Shown here: positions 1 to 6,200 of the stretch, in pieces
Numbering within the stretch: the first letter of the stretch is position 1
Layout: every line of letters begins with the position of its first letter
NCBI GenBank assembly: GCA_964590945.1
Contig: CAZPXF010000101.1
Location: 1 to 6,545 of the forward strand
DNA: 6,545 nucleotides
Direction of reading: 5' to 3'
Origin: CAZPXF01 sp964590945
Lineage (GTDB): Bacteria; Bacillota; Clostridia; Lachnospirales; Lachnospiraceae
Program-made: the position numbers and the translations under genes
The notes under the pieces: generated by a model
Databases searched by the model: none
What the model was told of the DNA's origin: nothing
What the model saw: only the letters and a program-made list of their open reading frames with translations

Positions 1-13
1 GAATTTTCAAGAC

Positions 14-42
14 TTGACGAAAGGTCATTTACATTATATAAT
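14..42 (+). promoter_or_regulatory. sigma-A promoter of the T-box/ileS transcript
   Basis: The -35 element TTGACG lies at 14-19 and the -10 element TATAAT at 37-42, separated by exactly 17 bp. This is one mismatch from the housekeeping consensus overall. The spacer and flanks are AT-rich. Transcription should start at about 49-50, just upstream of the T-box Stem I, so the promoter is well placed to produce the whole riboswitch. Nothing recognisable lies in bases 1-13. Confidence 0.88.
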
Positions 43-155
43 ATGGAACTGTGAAAACACATGAAATACTGCAATGACGAAGACAGTAGCTTATCTTTAA
101 AGTTTCAGCGAGCCGGCGGCGGTGCGAGTCCGGTACGAGTAGAGATATGACGAAG

Positions 156-158
156 ATC
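156..158 (+). promoter_or_regulatory. T-box specifier codon AUC (isoleucine)
   Basis: ATC is followed by the conserved purine A159 and then by the 3' strand CTTC that closes the specifier loop. It lies opposite the AGTA motif at 85-88. AUC is an isoleucine codon that would pair with the GAU anticodon of tRNA-Ile. This agrees with the downstream gene, which encodes isoleucyl-tRNA synthetase. The register is set by the Stem I pairing 79-82/160-163. A shift by one base would give GAU (Asp) or UCA (Ser), neither of which fits the gene. Confidence 0.87.
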
Positions 159-257
159 ACTTCTGAGCATCAGCACGAAAGCGCGGCGAGTAGTGTATGA
201 CGGTTAGTTCCTCCGTTATGGGAACCGCATATAAGACAGATTGCGTCTGTATGTAGT

Positions 258-296
258 AAGAGGTGGTTATGAGAGACAACGAGGCTTCATCCTGTT
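258..296 (+). promoter_or_regulatory. T-box antiterminator with UGGU bulge
   Basis: Two strands can form the antiterminator. AAGAGG (258-263) pairs with CCTGTT (291-296) with one G-G mismatch. ATGAG (269-273) pairs with the CTTCAT segment 286-290, ending in a G-U pair. Between them TGGT (264-267) plus T268 is left as a bulge. UGGU is complementary to the ACCA end of uncharged tRNA-Ile with discriminator A. The element uses bases 286-294 that also form the 5' arm of the terminator, so the two structures exclude each other. The sequence after UGGU differs from the common consensus UGGNACCGCG, but the opposite strand changes with it and keeps pairing. Confidence 0.8.
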
Positions 297-315
297 ACGG
301 GAGGAAGCTTTTTTT
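284..315 (+). terminator. T-box regulatory intrinsic terminator
   Basis: An 11-position hairpin forms between 284-294 and 298-308 with the three-base loop TTA and a single A-G mismatch at 289/303. It is followed directly by seven T residues (309-315). This is the OFF state of the leader, expected to stop transcription before ileS when tRNA-Ile is charged. Confidence 0.92.
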
Positions 316-396
316 ATTCATTGACAGGAGTCTTCCGGTCAGGCGAATGGTTCACCATATGTCGGGGGCAGATTTCATATTTTTTACAATAAATAC
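316..396 (+). other. Leader between T-box terminator and ileS Shine-Dalgarno
   Basis: These 81 bases follow the terminator T-run. They contain no convincing gene. A small imperfect hairpin can form between 323-329 and 334-340 with one A-G mismatch. A perfect -35-like TTGACA occurs at 321-326, but no -10 sequence lies 16-18 bp downstream. A -10-like TACAAT at 385-390 has no -35 partner, and a start site there would remove most of the ribosome binding site. I treat the stretch as 5' untranslated RNA. Confidence 0.6.
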
Positions 397-402
397 AGGA
401 GG
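397..402 (+). promoter_or_regulatory. ileS ribosome binding site AGGAGG
   Basis: A full AGGAGG Shine-Dalgarno sequence ends 8 nt before ATG 411. It sits in A-rich, unstructured sequence. It fixes the ileS start and suggests efficient translation whenever the T-box permits read-through. Confidence 0.9.
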
Positions 403-410
403 AATACAAA

Positions 411-3400
411 ATGTACCAAAAAGTGAATACGGATTTAAACTTTGTAGAGCGCGAAAAAAAGATTGAAAAGTTCTGGGCAGAGAATGATATTTTCCGTAAG
501 AGTATGGACAGCAGAAAAGAATGCGAAACCTATACATTCTATGACGGACCGCCGACTGCAAACGGAAAACCGCACATCGGACATGTGCTGACGCGTGTCA
601 TCAAAGATATGATCCCGAGATACCGTACTATGAAAGGGTATATGGTTCCTCGTAAGGCAGGCTGGGATACACACGGACTTCCGGTTGAGCTGGAAGTTGA
701 GAAGATGCTCGGTCTGGATGGAAAAGAGCAGATTGAGGAGTACGGATTAGAGCCGTTTATTGGCTATTGTAAGGAAAGCGTATGGAAATATAAGGGAATG
801 TGGGAGGATTTCTCTTCCCGGGTTGGATTCTGGGCGGATATGGATGATCCATATGTAACTTACCACGATGATTTTATCGAATCAGAGTGGTGGGCGCTGA
901 AGAAGATCTGGGATAAGAAGCTGCTGTACAAAGGATTCAAGATCGTGCCATATTGCCCGCGCTGCGGTACTCCGCTTTCTTCCCACGAGGTAGCTCAGGG
1001 ATATAAGCTTGTGAAAGAGCGTTCTGCGGTCGTACGTTTCAAGGTAGTCGGCGAGGATGCATATCTTCTCGCATGGACGACGACGCCGTGGACGCTTCCA
1101 TCCAATGTGGCGCTTTGTGTCAATCCGGAGGAAACCTACTGCAAGGTAAAGGCTGCAGACGGCTATACTTACTATCTGGCAGAGGCTCTTCTGGACGCCG
1201 TTCTCGGAAAGCTTTCCGGGGATGGTAAGCAGGCATTCGAGGTTCTTGAGACTTACAGGGGAACCGACCTTGAGTACAAGGAATATGAACCATTGTTCCA
1301 GGCGGCAGCAGATCTTGCCGTAAAGCAGAACAAGAAAGCACATTTTGTCACATGTGACAATTACGTTACAATGACAGACGGTACAGGTATCGTTCATATT
1401 GCGCCTGCATTTGGTGAGGACGATGCGCAGGTCGGAAGAAAATATGACCTGCCGTTTGTACAGCTTGTCGACGAGAAAGGAAATATGAAGGATTCTACCG
1501 GCTACGGCGGAATTTTCGTAAAGAAGGCCGATCCGCTGATCCTTCAGGAGCTGGATGAGAGAGGACTTCTTTTTGACGCGCCGAATTTCGAGCATGACTA
1601 TCCGCATTGCTGGAGATGCGATACTCCGCTGATCTATTATGCAAGAGAGTCATGGTTCATCAAGATGACAGCGGTGAAAGAAGACCTGATCCGCAACAAC
1701 AATACGATCAACTGGATTCCTGAGAGCATCGGCAAAGGACGTTTCGGCGACTGGCTCGAAAACGTTCAGGACTGGGGTATTTCCCGTAACCGTTATTGGG
1801 GAACGCCGCTCAATATCTGGGAATGCGAGTGCGGACATATGCATGCCATCGGCAGCAAGGCCGAGCTGCGCGAGATGTCCGACAATTGCCCGGAAGAGAT
1901 CGAGCTTCACCGTCCGTTTATCGATCAGGTGACGATCAAATGTCCACGCTGCGGCAAACAGATGCACCGCGTGCCGGAGGTCATCGACTGCTGGTTCGAC
2001 AGCGGAGCGATGCCTTTTGCGCAGCATCATTATCCATTTGAAAATAAAGACTTATTCGAGCAGCAGTTCCCGGCGGATTTTATTTCCGAGGCTGTCGATC
2101 AGACAAGAGGATGGTTCTATTCCCTTCTTGCCGAGTCCACGCTGCTGTTCAACAAGGCGCCTTATAAAAATGTAATCGTTCTTGGCCACGTACAGGATGA
2201 GAACGGTCAGAAGATGAGTAAATCCAAGGGAAATGCAGTCGATCCTTTCGAGGCGCTGGAAAAATACGGCGCAGATGCGATCCGCTGGTATTTCTATGTC
2301 AACAGCGCGCCATGGCTTCCGAACCGTTTCCACGGCAAGGCAGTTATGGAGGGGCAGCGCAAGTTCATGGGTACTCTCTGGAATACGTATGCATTTTTCG
2401 TACTTTACGCAAATATCGACAAGTTCGATGCAACCAGATATACACTGGATTACGAGAAGCTTTCCGTTATGGACAAGTGGCTGTTATCCCGGCTGAATAC
2501 AGTCGTAGGGACGGTAGATGATAACCTTGCAAATTACCGGATCCCGGAGAGCGCAAGAGCGCTTCAGGACTTTGTCGATGAGATGAGCAACTGGTACGTC
2601 AGAAGAAGCCGTGAGCGTTTCTGGGCAAAGGGCATGGAACAGGATAAGATCAATGCTTACATGACGCTTTACACAGCGCTTGTGACAATTTGCAAAGCCG
2701 CCGCGCCGATGATCCCGTTTATGACGGAGGAGATCTACCAGAATCTCGTCAGAAGCATCGATAAAAACGCGCCTGAGAGCATCCATCTGTGTGATTTCCC
2801 TGTGGCGGACGAAGCGAAGATCGACGCAGAGCTTGAAAAGAATATGGAAGAGGTATTGAAGATTGTCGTTATGGGACGTGCCTGCAGAAATGCCGCAAAT
2901 ATCAAGAACCGTCAGCCGATCGGTCAGATGTTTGTAAAGGCGGATACAGATCTTCCGGGATTTTATCAGGAGATCATCGAGGACGAGCTGAACGTGAAGA
3001 AGGTTACATTTACAGATGATGTCAGAAGCTTTACAACCTATACATTCAAACCGCAGATGAGAACGGTGGGACCGAAATACGGCAAGCTTCTTGGCGCAAT
3101 CAGGAAAGCGCTCAGCGAGGTTGACGGCAATGCCGCAATGGATGAATTAAACAGTACAGAGGCGCTGAACCTTGATCTGGGAGATCAGACCGTCACTCTT
3201 ATGAGAGAAGACCTGCTGATCGATATGACCCAGATGGAGGGATACGTATCTGAAAATGACAACAACATCACAGTCGTGCTGGACACAAATCTTTCCGGGG
3301 AGCTTCTTGAGGAAGGCTTTGTAAGAGAGATCATCAGTAAGATCCAGACCATGCGTAAGGAAGCAGACTTTGAGGTTACCGACCACATCAAGGTAACATT

Positions 3401-3557
3401 TACCGGAAGTGAAAAGGTAGAAACGATTGTTTCCAGATTCGCAGATACGATCAAGGGCGACGTACTTGCCGATGAGATCAAAGAATGCGAGCCGACAGGC
3501 TATGTCAAAGACTGGAAGATCAACGGCGAGAGCGTGACAATGGGTGTTGAAAGATAA
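411..3557 (+). CDS. ileS: isoleucyl-tRNA synthetase, long eukaryote-like (IleRS2) type
   Basis: This cytosolic class I aminoacyl-tRNA synthetase activates isoleucine with ATP and charges tRNA-Ile, removing mischarged valine in an editing domain. At 1048 residues it is full length for the long type. The Rossmann-fold HIGH motif is at residues 55-58 and KMSKS at 601-605. The CP1 editing domain shows WTTTPWTLPSN (222-232) and GTGIVHIAP followed by GEDD (324-338), with the conserved editing-site aspartate within GEDD. Cysteine pairs occur at 182/185, 400/403, 472/474 and 511/514, the last two sets resembling a zinc knuckle. The catalytic connector DCWFDSG is at 526-532. The anticodon-binding helical domain starts near MDKWLLSRLN (from 687) and includes WYVRRSR (728-734). 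A C-terminal extension follows. The wording around HIGH (GPPTANGKPHIGH) and the overall length resemble the eukaryote-like IleRS2 group rather than the shorter E. coli-like IleRS1. Members of that group are often poorly inhibited by mupirocin; whether this one is remains an inference. The start is set by AGGAGG at 397-402. Expression is probably governed by the upstream isoleucine T-box. Confidence 0.97.
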   Translation: MYQKVNTDLNFVEREKKIEKFWAENDIFRKSMDSRKECETYTFYDGPPTANGKPHIGHVLTRVIKDMIPRYRTMKGYMVPRKAGWDTHGLPVELEVEKMLGLDGKEQIEEYGLEPFIGYCKESVWKYKGMWEDFSSRVGFWADMDDPYVTYHDDFIESEWWALKKIWDKKLLYKGFKIVPYCPRCGTPLSSHEVAQGYKLVKERSAVVRFKVVGEDAYLLAWTTTPWTLPSNVALCVNPEETYCKVKAADGYTYYLAEALLDAVLGKLSGDGKQAFEVLETYRGTDLEYKEYEPLFQAAADLAVKQNKKAHFVTCDNYVTMTDGTGIVHIAPAFGEDDAQVGRKYDLPFVQLVDEKGNMKDSTGYGGIFVKKADPLILQELDERGLLFDAPNFEHDYPHCWRCDTPLIYYARESWFIKMTAVKEDLIRNNNTINWIPESIGKGRFGDWLENVQDWGISRNRYWGTPLNIWECECGHMHAIGSKAELREMSDNCPEEIELHRPFIDQVTIKCPRCGKQMHRVPEVIDCWFDSGAMPFAQHHYPFENKDLFEQQFPADFISEAVDQTRGWFYSLLAESTLLFNKAPYKNVIVLGHVQDENGQKMSKSKGNAVDPFEALEKYGADAIRWYFYVNSAPWLPNRFHGKAVMEGQRKFMGTLWNTYAFFVLYANIDKFDATRYTLDYEKLSVMDKWLLSRLNTVVGTVDDNLANYRIPESARALQDFVDEMSNWYVRRSRERFWAKGMEQDKINAYMTLYTALVTICKAAAPMIPFMTEEIYQNLVRSIDKNAPESIHLCDFPVADEAKIDAELEKNMEEVLKIVVMGRACRNAANIKNRQPIGQMFVKADTDLPGFYQEIIEDELNVKKVTFTDDVRSFTTYTFKPQMRTVGPKYGKLLGAIRKALSEVDGNAAMDELNSTEALNLDLGDQTVTLMREDLLIDMTQMEGYVSENDNNITVVLDTNLSGELLEEGFVREIISKIQTMRKEADFEVTDHIKVTFTGSEKVETIVSRFADTIKGDVLADEIKECEPTGYVKDWKINGESVTMGVER

Positions 3558-3561
3558 AAGC

Positions 3562-3579
3562 GGCGGCGTTTTTGCCGCC
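3562..3579 (+). other. Intergenic GC hairpin between ileS and glgP
   Basis: GGCGGC (3562-3567) and GCCGCC (3574-3579) form a perfect 6-bp stem with the loop GTTTTT. It begins five bases after the ileS stop codon. The T-run is in the loop and AGCAAG follows the stem, so this is not a standard intrinsic terminator for plus-strand transcription. Read on the minus strand, the stem is followed by GCTTTTATC, only a weak T-tract. Possible roles are a partial terminator, an mRNA 3'-end stabiliser or a processing site. The sequence does not decide between them. Confidence 0.5.
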
Positions 3580-3590
3580 AGCAAGTAGAA

Positions 3591-3596
3591 AAGGAG
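3591..3596 (+). promoter_or_regulatory. glgP ribosome binding site AAGGAG
   Basis: AAGGAG ends 10 nt before ATG 3607 and only 1 nt before the in-frame GTG at 3598. The spacing makes ATG 3607 the usable start. The upstream GTG is too close to be initiated from this site. Confidence 0.8.
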
Positions 3597-3606
3597 TGTG
3601 TTACCT

Positions 3607-6063
3607 ATGGATTCCAGATTTAATAAAGAAGAATTTAAAAAACAGGTAAAATACAACATCAAAAGATTATACAGGAAGACGATTGAGGAGGCGACTCCCC
3701 AGCAGGTATTTCAGGCTGTATCTTATGCAGTAAAGGACGTCATCCTCGATGACTGGTTCGTTACACAGAAAGAGACAGAAAAACAGGATCTGAAGATTGT
3801 TTATTATATGTCTATGGAGTTCCTTATGGGCCGTGCCCTTGGAAACAATCTGATCAATATGACTGCATACAAGGCTGTAAAGGAAGCTCTCGACGAGATG
3901 GGATTTGATATCAACATGATCGAGGATGAGGAGCCGGATGCAGCACTTGGAAATGGCGGTCTGGGCCGTCTTGCCGCATGTTTCCTTGATTCCCTTGCAA
4001 CACTTGGATATCCGGCATACGGATGCGGCATCCGTTATAAATACGGTATGTTCAAGCAGAAGATCGAGAATGGATATCAGATCGAGACGCCGGATAACTG
4101 GCTTGTAAACGGCAATCCATTCGAGCTTCGCCGTCCGGAGTACGCCAAGGAGATCCGCTTTGGCGGAGATATCCGTTTCGAGACAGATCCCGAGACCGGA
4201 AAGAGCAAATTTATCCAGGAAAATTATGAGTCTGTTCTGGCGATCCCTTACGATCTTCCGGTCATCGGATATGACAACCATGTTGTAAATACACTGCGTG
4301 TATGGGATGCACAGGCGATCGTCGATTTCCATTTGGATTCCTTTGACCGGGGCGACTACGCAAAGGCTGTTGAGCAGGAGAATCTTGCGAAGACGATCGT
4401 TGAGGTGCTTTATCCAAACGACAACCATATGGCAGGGAAAGAGCTTCGTCTGAAACAGCAGTATTTCTTCATTTCCGCAAGCGTGCAGGCTGCAGTTGCA
4501 AAATATAAGAAAACACATGGCGGAGACGTTACGAAATTATATGAGAAGGTAACGTTCCAGATGAACGATACCCATCCGACAGTAGCTGTCGGAGAGCTTA
4601 TGAGGATCCTCATCGATGAGGAAGGTCTTGACTGGGATAAGGCATGGGATATCACAACAAAGACGGTTGCTTACACAAACCATACGATTATGGCAGAAGC
4701 GCTTGAGAAATGGCCGATCGACCTCTTCAAGAGACTGCTTCCGCGTGTATATCAGATCATCGAGGAGATCAACCGCCGTTTCGTAGATAAGATCCGCGCA
4801 ACATATCCTGGAAATGAGGAGAAGGTTCGCAAGATGGCGATCCTTTATGATGGACAGGTGAAGATGGCGCACCTTGCAATCGCTGCAGGCTACTCTGTAA
4901 ACGGCGTTGCGCAGCTTCACACGGAGATCCTGAAGAATCAGGAGCTGAAGGATTTCTACGAGCTGATGCCGGAGAAATTCAACAACAAGACAAATGGTAT
5001 TACACAGAGGCGTTTCCTGCTTCATGGAAATCAGCTCCTTGCCGACTGGGTAACAGACCACATCGGAGACGGCTGGATCACAGATCTGTCCCAGATGTCC
5101 AAATTGAAACCGCTTGCCGATGACAAGAAGGCAAGAGACGAATTTATGCAGATCAAGTATCAGAATAAGATACGTGTTGCGGAATATATCAAAAAGCACA
5201 ACGGTATCGACGTTGACCCGAACTCCATTTTCGACGTACAGGTTAAGCGTCTCCATGAGTATAAACGTCAGCTTCTGAATATCCTGCATGTGATCTATCT
5301 GTATGATGAGATCAAGCTTCACCCGGAGAAGCCTTTCTATCCAAGAACATTTATCTTCGGCGCTAAGGCTGCTGCCGGATACCGCCGTGCAAAGCAGACG
5401 ATCAAGCTGATCAACTCCGTTGCAGATGTAGTCAACAACGACAGAAGCATCAATGGCAAGATCAAGGTTGTCTTCATTGAGGATTATCGCGTATCTAATG
5501 CAGAGCTGCTCTTTGCAGGCGCAGATGTCAGCGAGCAGATCTCCACAGCTTCGAAGGAAGCTTCCGGAACAGGCAATATGAAGTTCATGCTGAACGGAGC
5601 TGTCACACTTGGAACTATGGATGGCGCTAATGTAGAGATCGTTGAAGAGGTCGGCGCAGAGAATGCATTTATCTTCGGTCTCAGCTCAGACGAAGTTATC
5701 AATTATGAGAACAACGGCGGATATGATCCCATGGATATCTACAACACAGACTGGGATATCAGAAGGGTGCTCGACCACCTGATGGACGGCACATTCTCGG
5801 GCGGGGATCATGAGATGTTCCGCGAGATCTACGATTCACTGCTCAATACACACAGCAGCGACCGCGCAGATACTTACTTCATCCTGAAAGACTTCCGCTC
5901 TTACGCAGATGCGCAGAAGAGAATCGATACTGCATACAGAGACAAAGAAGGATGGGCGAGAATGGCGCTCCTTCAGACAGCAAGCTGCGGCAAGTTCTCA
6001 TCTGACAGAACGATCCAGGAGTATGTGGATGATATCTGGAAGCTTGAGAAAATTAAATTATAA
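3607..6063 (+). CDS. glgP: glycogen/alpha-glucan phosphorylase (GT35, PLP-dependent)
   Basis: This cytosolic enzyme releases glucose-1-phosphate from the non-reducing ends of glycogen or maltodextrins using inorganic phosphate, feeding stored glucan into glycolysis. The 818-residue length matches bacterial family members. Motifs in order are YYMSMEFLMGR near residues 60-75 and the glycine-rich GNGGLGRLAA (115-124). TNHT carries H359, equivalent to the catalytic histidine of muscle phosphorylase. VKRLHEYKRQ carries K547, R548 and K553 of the phosphate/PLP-phosphate site. EASGTGNMKFMLNG carries K659, the lysine that forms the Schiff base with pyridoxal phosphate. All key residues seen are intact. 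The N-terminus has no long extension and no obvious match to the Ser14 phosphorylation segment of the animal enzyme. ATG 3607 is chosen over an in-frame GTG three codons upstream because of Shine-Dalgarno spacing. Sequence alone does not separate glycogen phosphorylase from maltodextrin phosphorylase (malP). The gene starts 49 nt after the ileS stop codon, on the same strand and without a visible promoter between them, so co-transcription is possible. Confidence 0.96.
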   Translation: MDSRFNKEEFKKQVKYNIKRLYRKTIEEATPQQVFQAVSYAVKDVILDDWFVTQKETEKQDLKIVYYMSMEFLMGRALGNNLINMTAYKAVKEALDEMGFDINMIEDEEPDAALGNGGLGRLAACFLDSLATLGYPAYGCGIRYKYGMFKQKIENGYQIETPDNWLVNGNPFELRRPEYAKEIRFGGDIRFETDPETGKSKFIQENYESVLAIPYDLPVIGYDNHVVNTLRVWDAQAIVDFHLDSFDRGDYAKAVEQENLAKTIVEVLYPNDNHMAGKELRLKQQYFFISASVQAAVAKYKKTHGGDVTKLYEKVTFQMNDTHPTVAVGELMRILIDEEGLDWDKAWDITTKTVAYTNHTIMAEALEKWPIDLFKRLLPRVYQIIEEINRRFVDKIRATYPGNEEKVRKMAILYDGQVKMAHLAIAAGYSVNGVAQLHTEILKNQELKDFYELMPEKFNNKTNGITQRRFLLHGNQLLADWVTDHIGDGWITDLSQMSKLKPLADDKKARDEFMQIKYQNKIRVAEYIKKHNGIDVDPNSIFDVQVKRLHEYKRQLLNILHVIYLYDEIKLHPEKPFYPRTFIFGAKAAAGYRRAKQTIKLINSVADVVNNDRSINGKIKVVFIEDYRVSNAELLFAGADVSEQISTASKEASGTGNMKFMLNGAVTLGTMDGANVEIVEEVGAENAFIFGLSSDEVINYENNGGYDPMDIYNTDWDIRRVLDHLMDGTFSGGDHEMFREIYDSLLNTHSSDRADTYFILKDFRSYADAQKRIDTAYRDKEGWARMALLQTASCGKFSSDRTIQEYVDDIWKLEKIKL

Positions 6064-6071
6064 GAAAAAGT

Positions 6072-6090
6072 CGGCGGATTGCGCCGCTCT
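6072..6090 (+). terminator. possible weak glgP terminator hairpin
   Basis: CGGCG (6072-6076) pairs with CGCCG (6082-6086) around the loop GATTG, nine bases after the glgP stop codon. It is preceded by an A-rich stretch and followed by CTCTTAAAT, which is only a short, interrupted T-tract. It is the best plus-strand candidate to end the glgP transcript, possibly together with the larger hairpin downstream. Confidence 0.45.
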
Positions 6091-6158
6091 TAAATAAGAA
6101 ATAAAGAATACCCCCGCGGGAACCATGCTTTAGGAGCCTGGAATCCTTGCGGGGGTAT
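6091..6158 (-). terminator. intrinsic terminator of the convergent minus-strand gene
   Basis: ATACCCCCGC (6108-6117) and GCGGGGGTAT (6149-6158) form a perfect 10-bp GC-rich stem. The 31-nt interior can add a smaller CCA/TGG helix (6123-6125 with 6139-6141). On the minus strand the stem is followed by a T-rich run, TTCTTTATTTCTTATTT (complement of 6091-6107). On the plus strand only TATCTGC follows. The asymmetry points to termination of the gene ending at 6201, although the stem could also impede plus-strand RNA polymerase leaving glgP. Confidence 0.72.
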
Positions 6159-6200
6159 CTGCATGTCATAATATCAGCATTCTCCTGTCCGTTCTTTGTA

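Larger units (their letters stand above)
50..315 (+). promoter_or_regulatory. T-box riboswitch (tRNA-Ile sensing leader of ileS)
   Basis: This leader RNA binds tRNA-Ile and senses whether it is charged. Uncharged tRNA stabilises the antiterminator and allows ileS to be transcribed. Stem I: CTG-ATG (69-71, 74-76) pairs with CATCAG (168-173), with GA dinucleotides at 76-77 and 165-166 suggesting the usual kink-turn. GAAG (79-82) pairs with CTTC (160-163). The AGTA of the specifier-loop E motif is at 85-88. TATCTTTA (92-99) pairs with 140-147. An AG-bulge region lies around 107-111. The apical stem 112-116/130-134 holds the loop GGTGCGA (121-127), an exact match to the family consensus GNUGNNA that stacks on the tRNA elbow. 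Stem II: TGTATG (194-199) pairs with CATATA (228-233). The IIA/B pseudoknot pairs ACGG (200-203) with CCGT (213-216) and GTTCC (207-211) with GGAAC (221-225). Stem III pairs 236-240 with 246-250. The family assignment is by motif and hand folding. Confidence 0.93.

Noticed and set aside
217..228. UGGGAACCGC at 219-228 as the T-box core sequence
   Set aside because: It resembles UGGNACCGCG but has an extra base. It is fully used by the Stem II pseudoknot and lies too far from the terminator. The UGGU at 264-267 is in the right place.
263..466. 67-codon open frame across the T-box terminator and the ileS start
   Set aside because: It starts inside the T-box core, runs through the terminator hairpin and overlaps ileS out of frame. 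It has no properly spaced Shine-Dalgarno, and the RNA structure explains the sequence better.
882..1607. 241-codon minus-strand open frame inside ileS
   Set aside because: It lies opposite a fully conserved synthetase domain, has no ribosome binding site, and its translation resembles no known family. It is a shadow of the ileS reading frame.
3121..3149. TTGACG at 3121 as an internal promoter for glgP
   Set aside because: The candidate -10 at 3144-3149 (GAATTA) matches the consensus poorly, and the site falls in conserved coding sequence far from glgP.
3598..3606. GTG at 3598 as the glgP start, adding three residues
   Set aside because: It lies 1 nt after AAGGAG, too close for initiation, whereas ATG 3607 has workable spacing.
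3667..4518. 283-codon minus-strand open frame inside glgP, and a similar one at 4537-5322
   Set aside because: Both are antisense to conserved phosphorylase sequence and share the same codon phase effect. No start signals or recognisable domains are present.
6108..6158. The inverted repeat as a transposon terminal repeat or insertion remnant
   Set aside because: The two arms are a single hairpin around 31 nt, with no transposase frame between them and no target-site duplication seen. The T-rich minus-strand tail fits a terminator.
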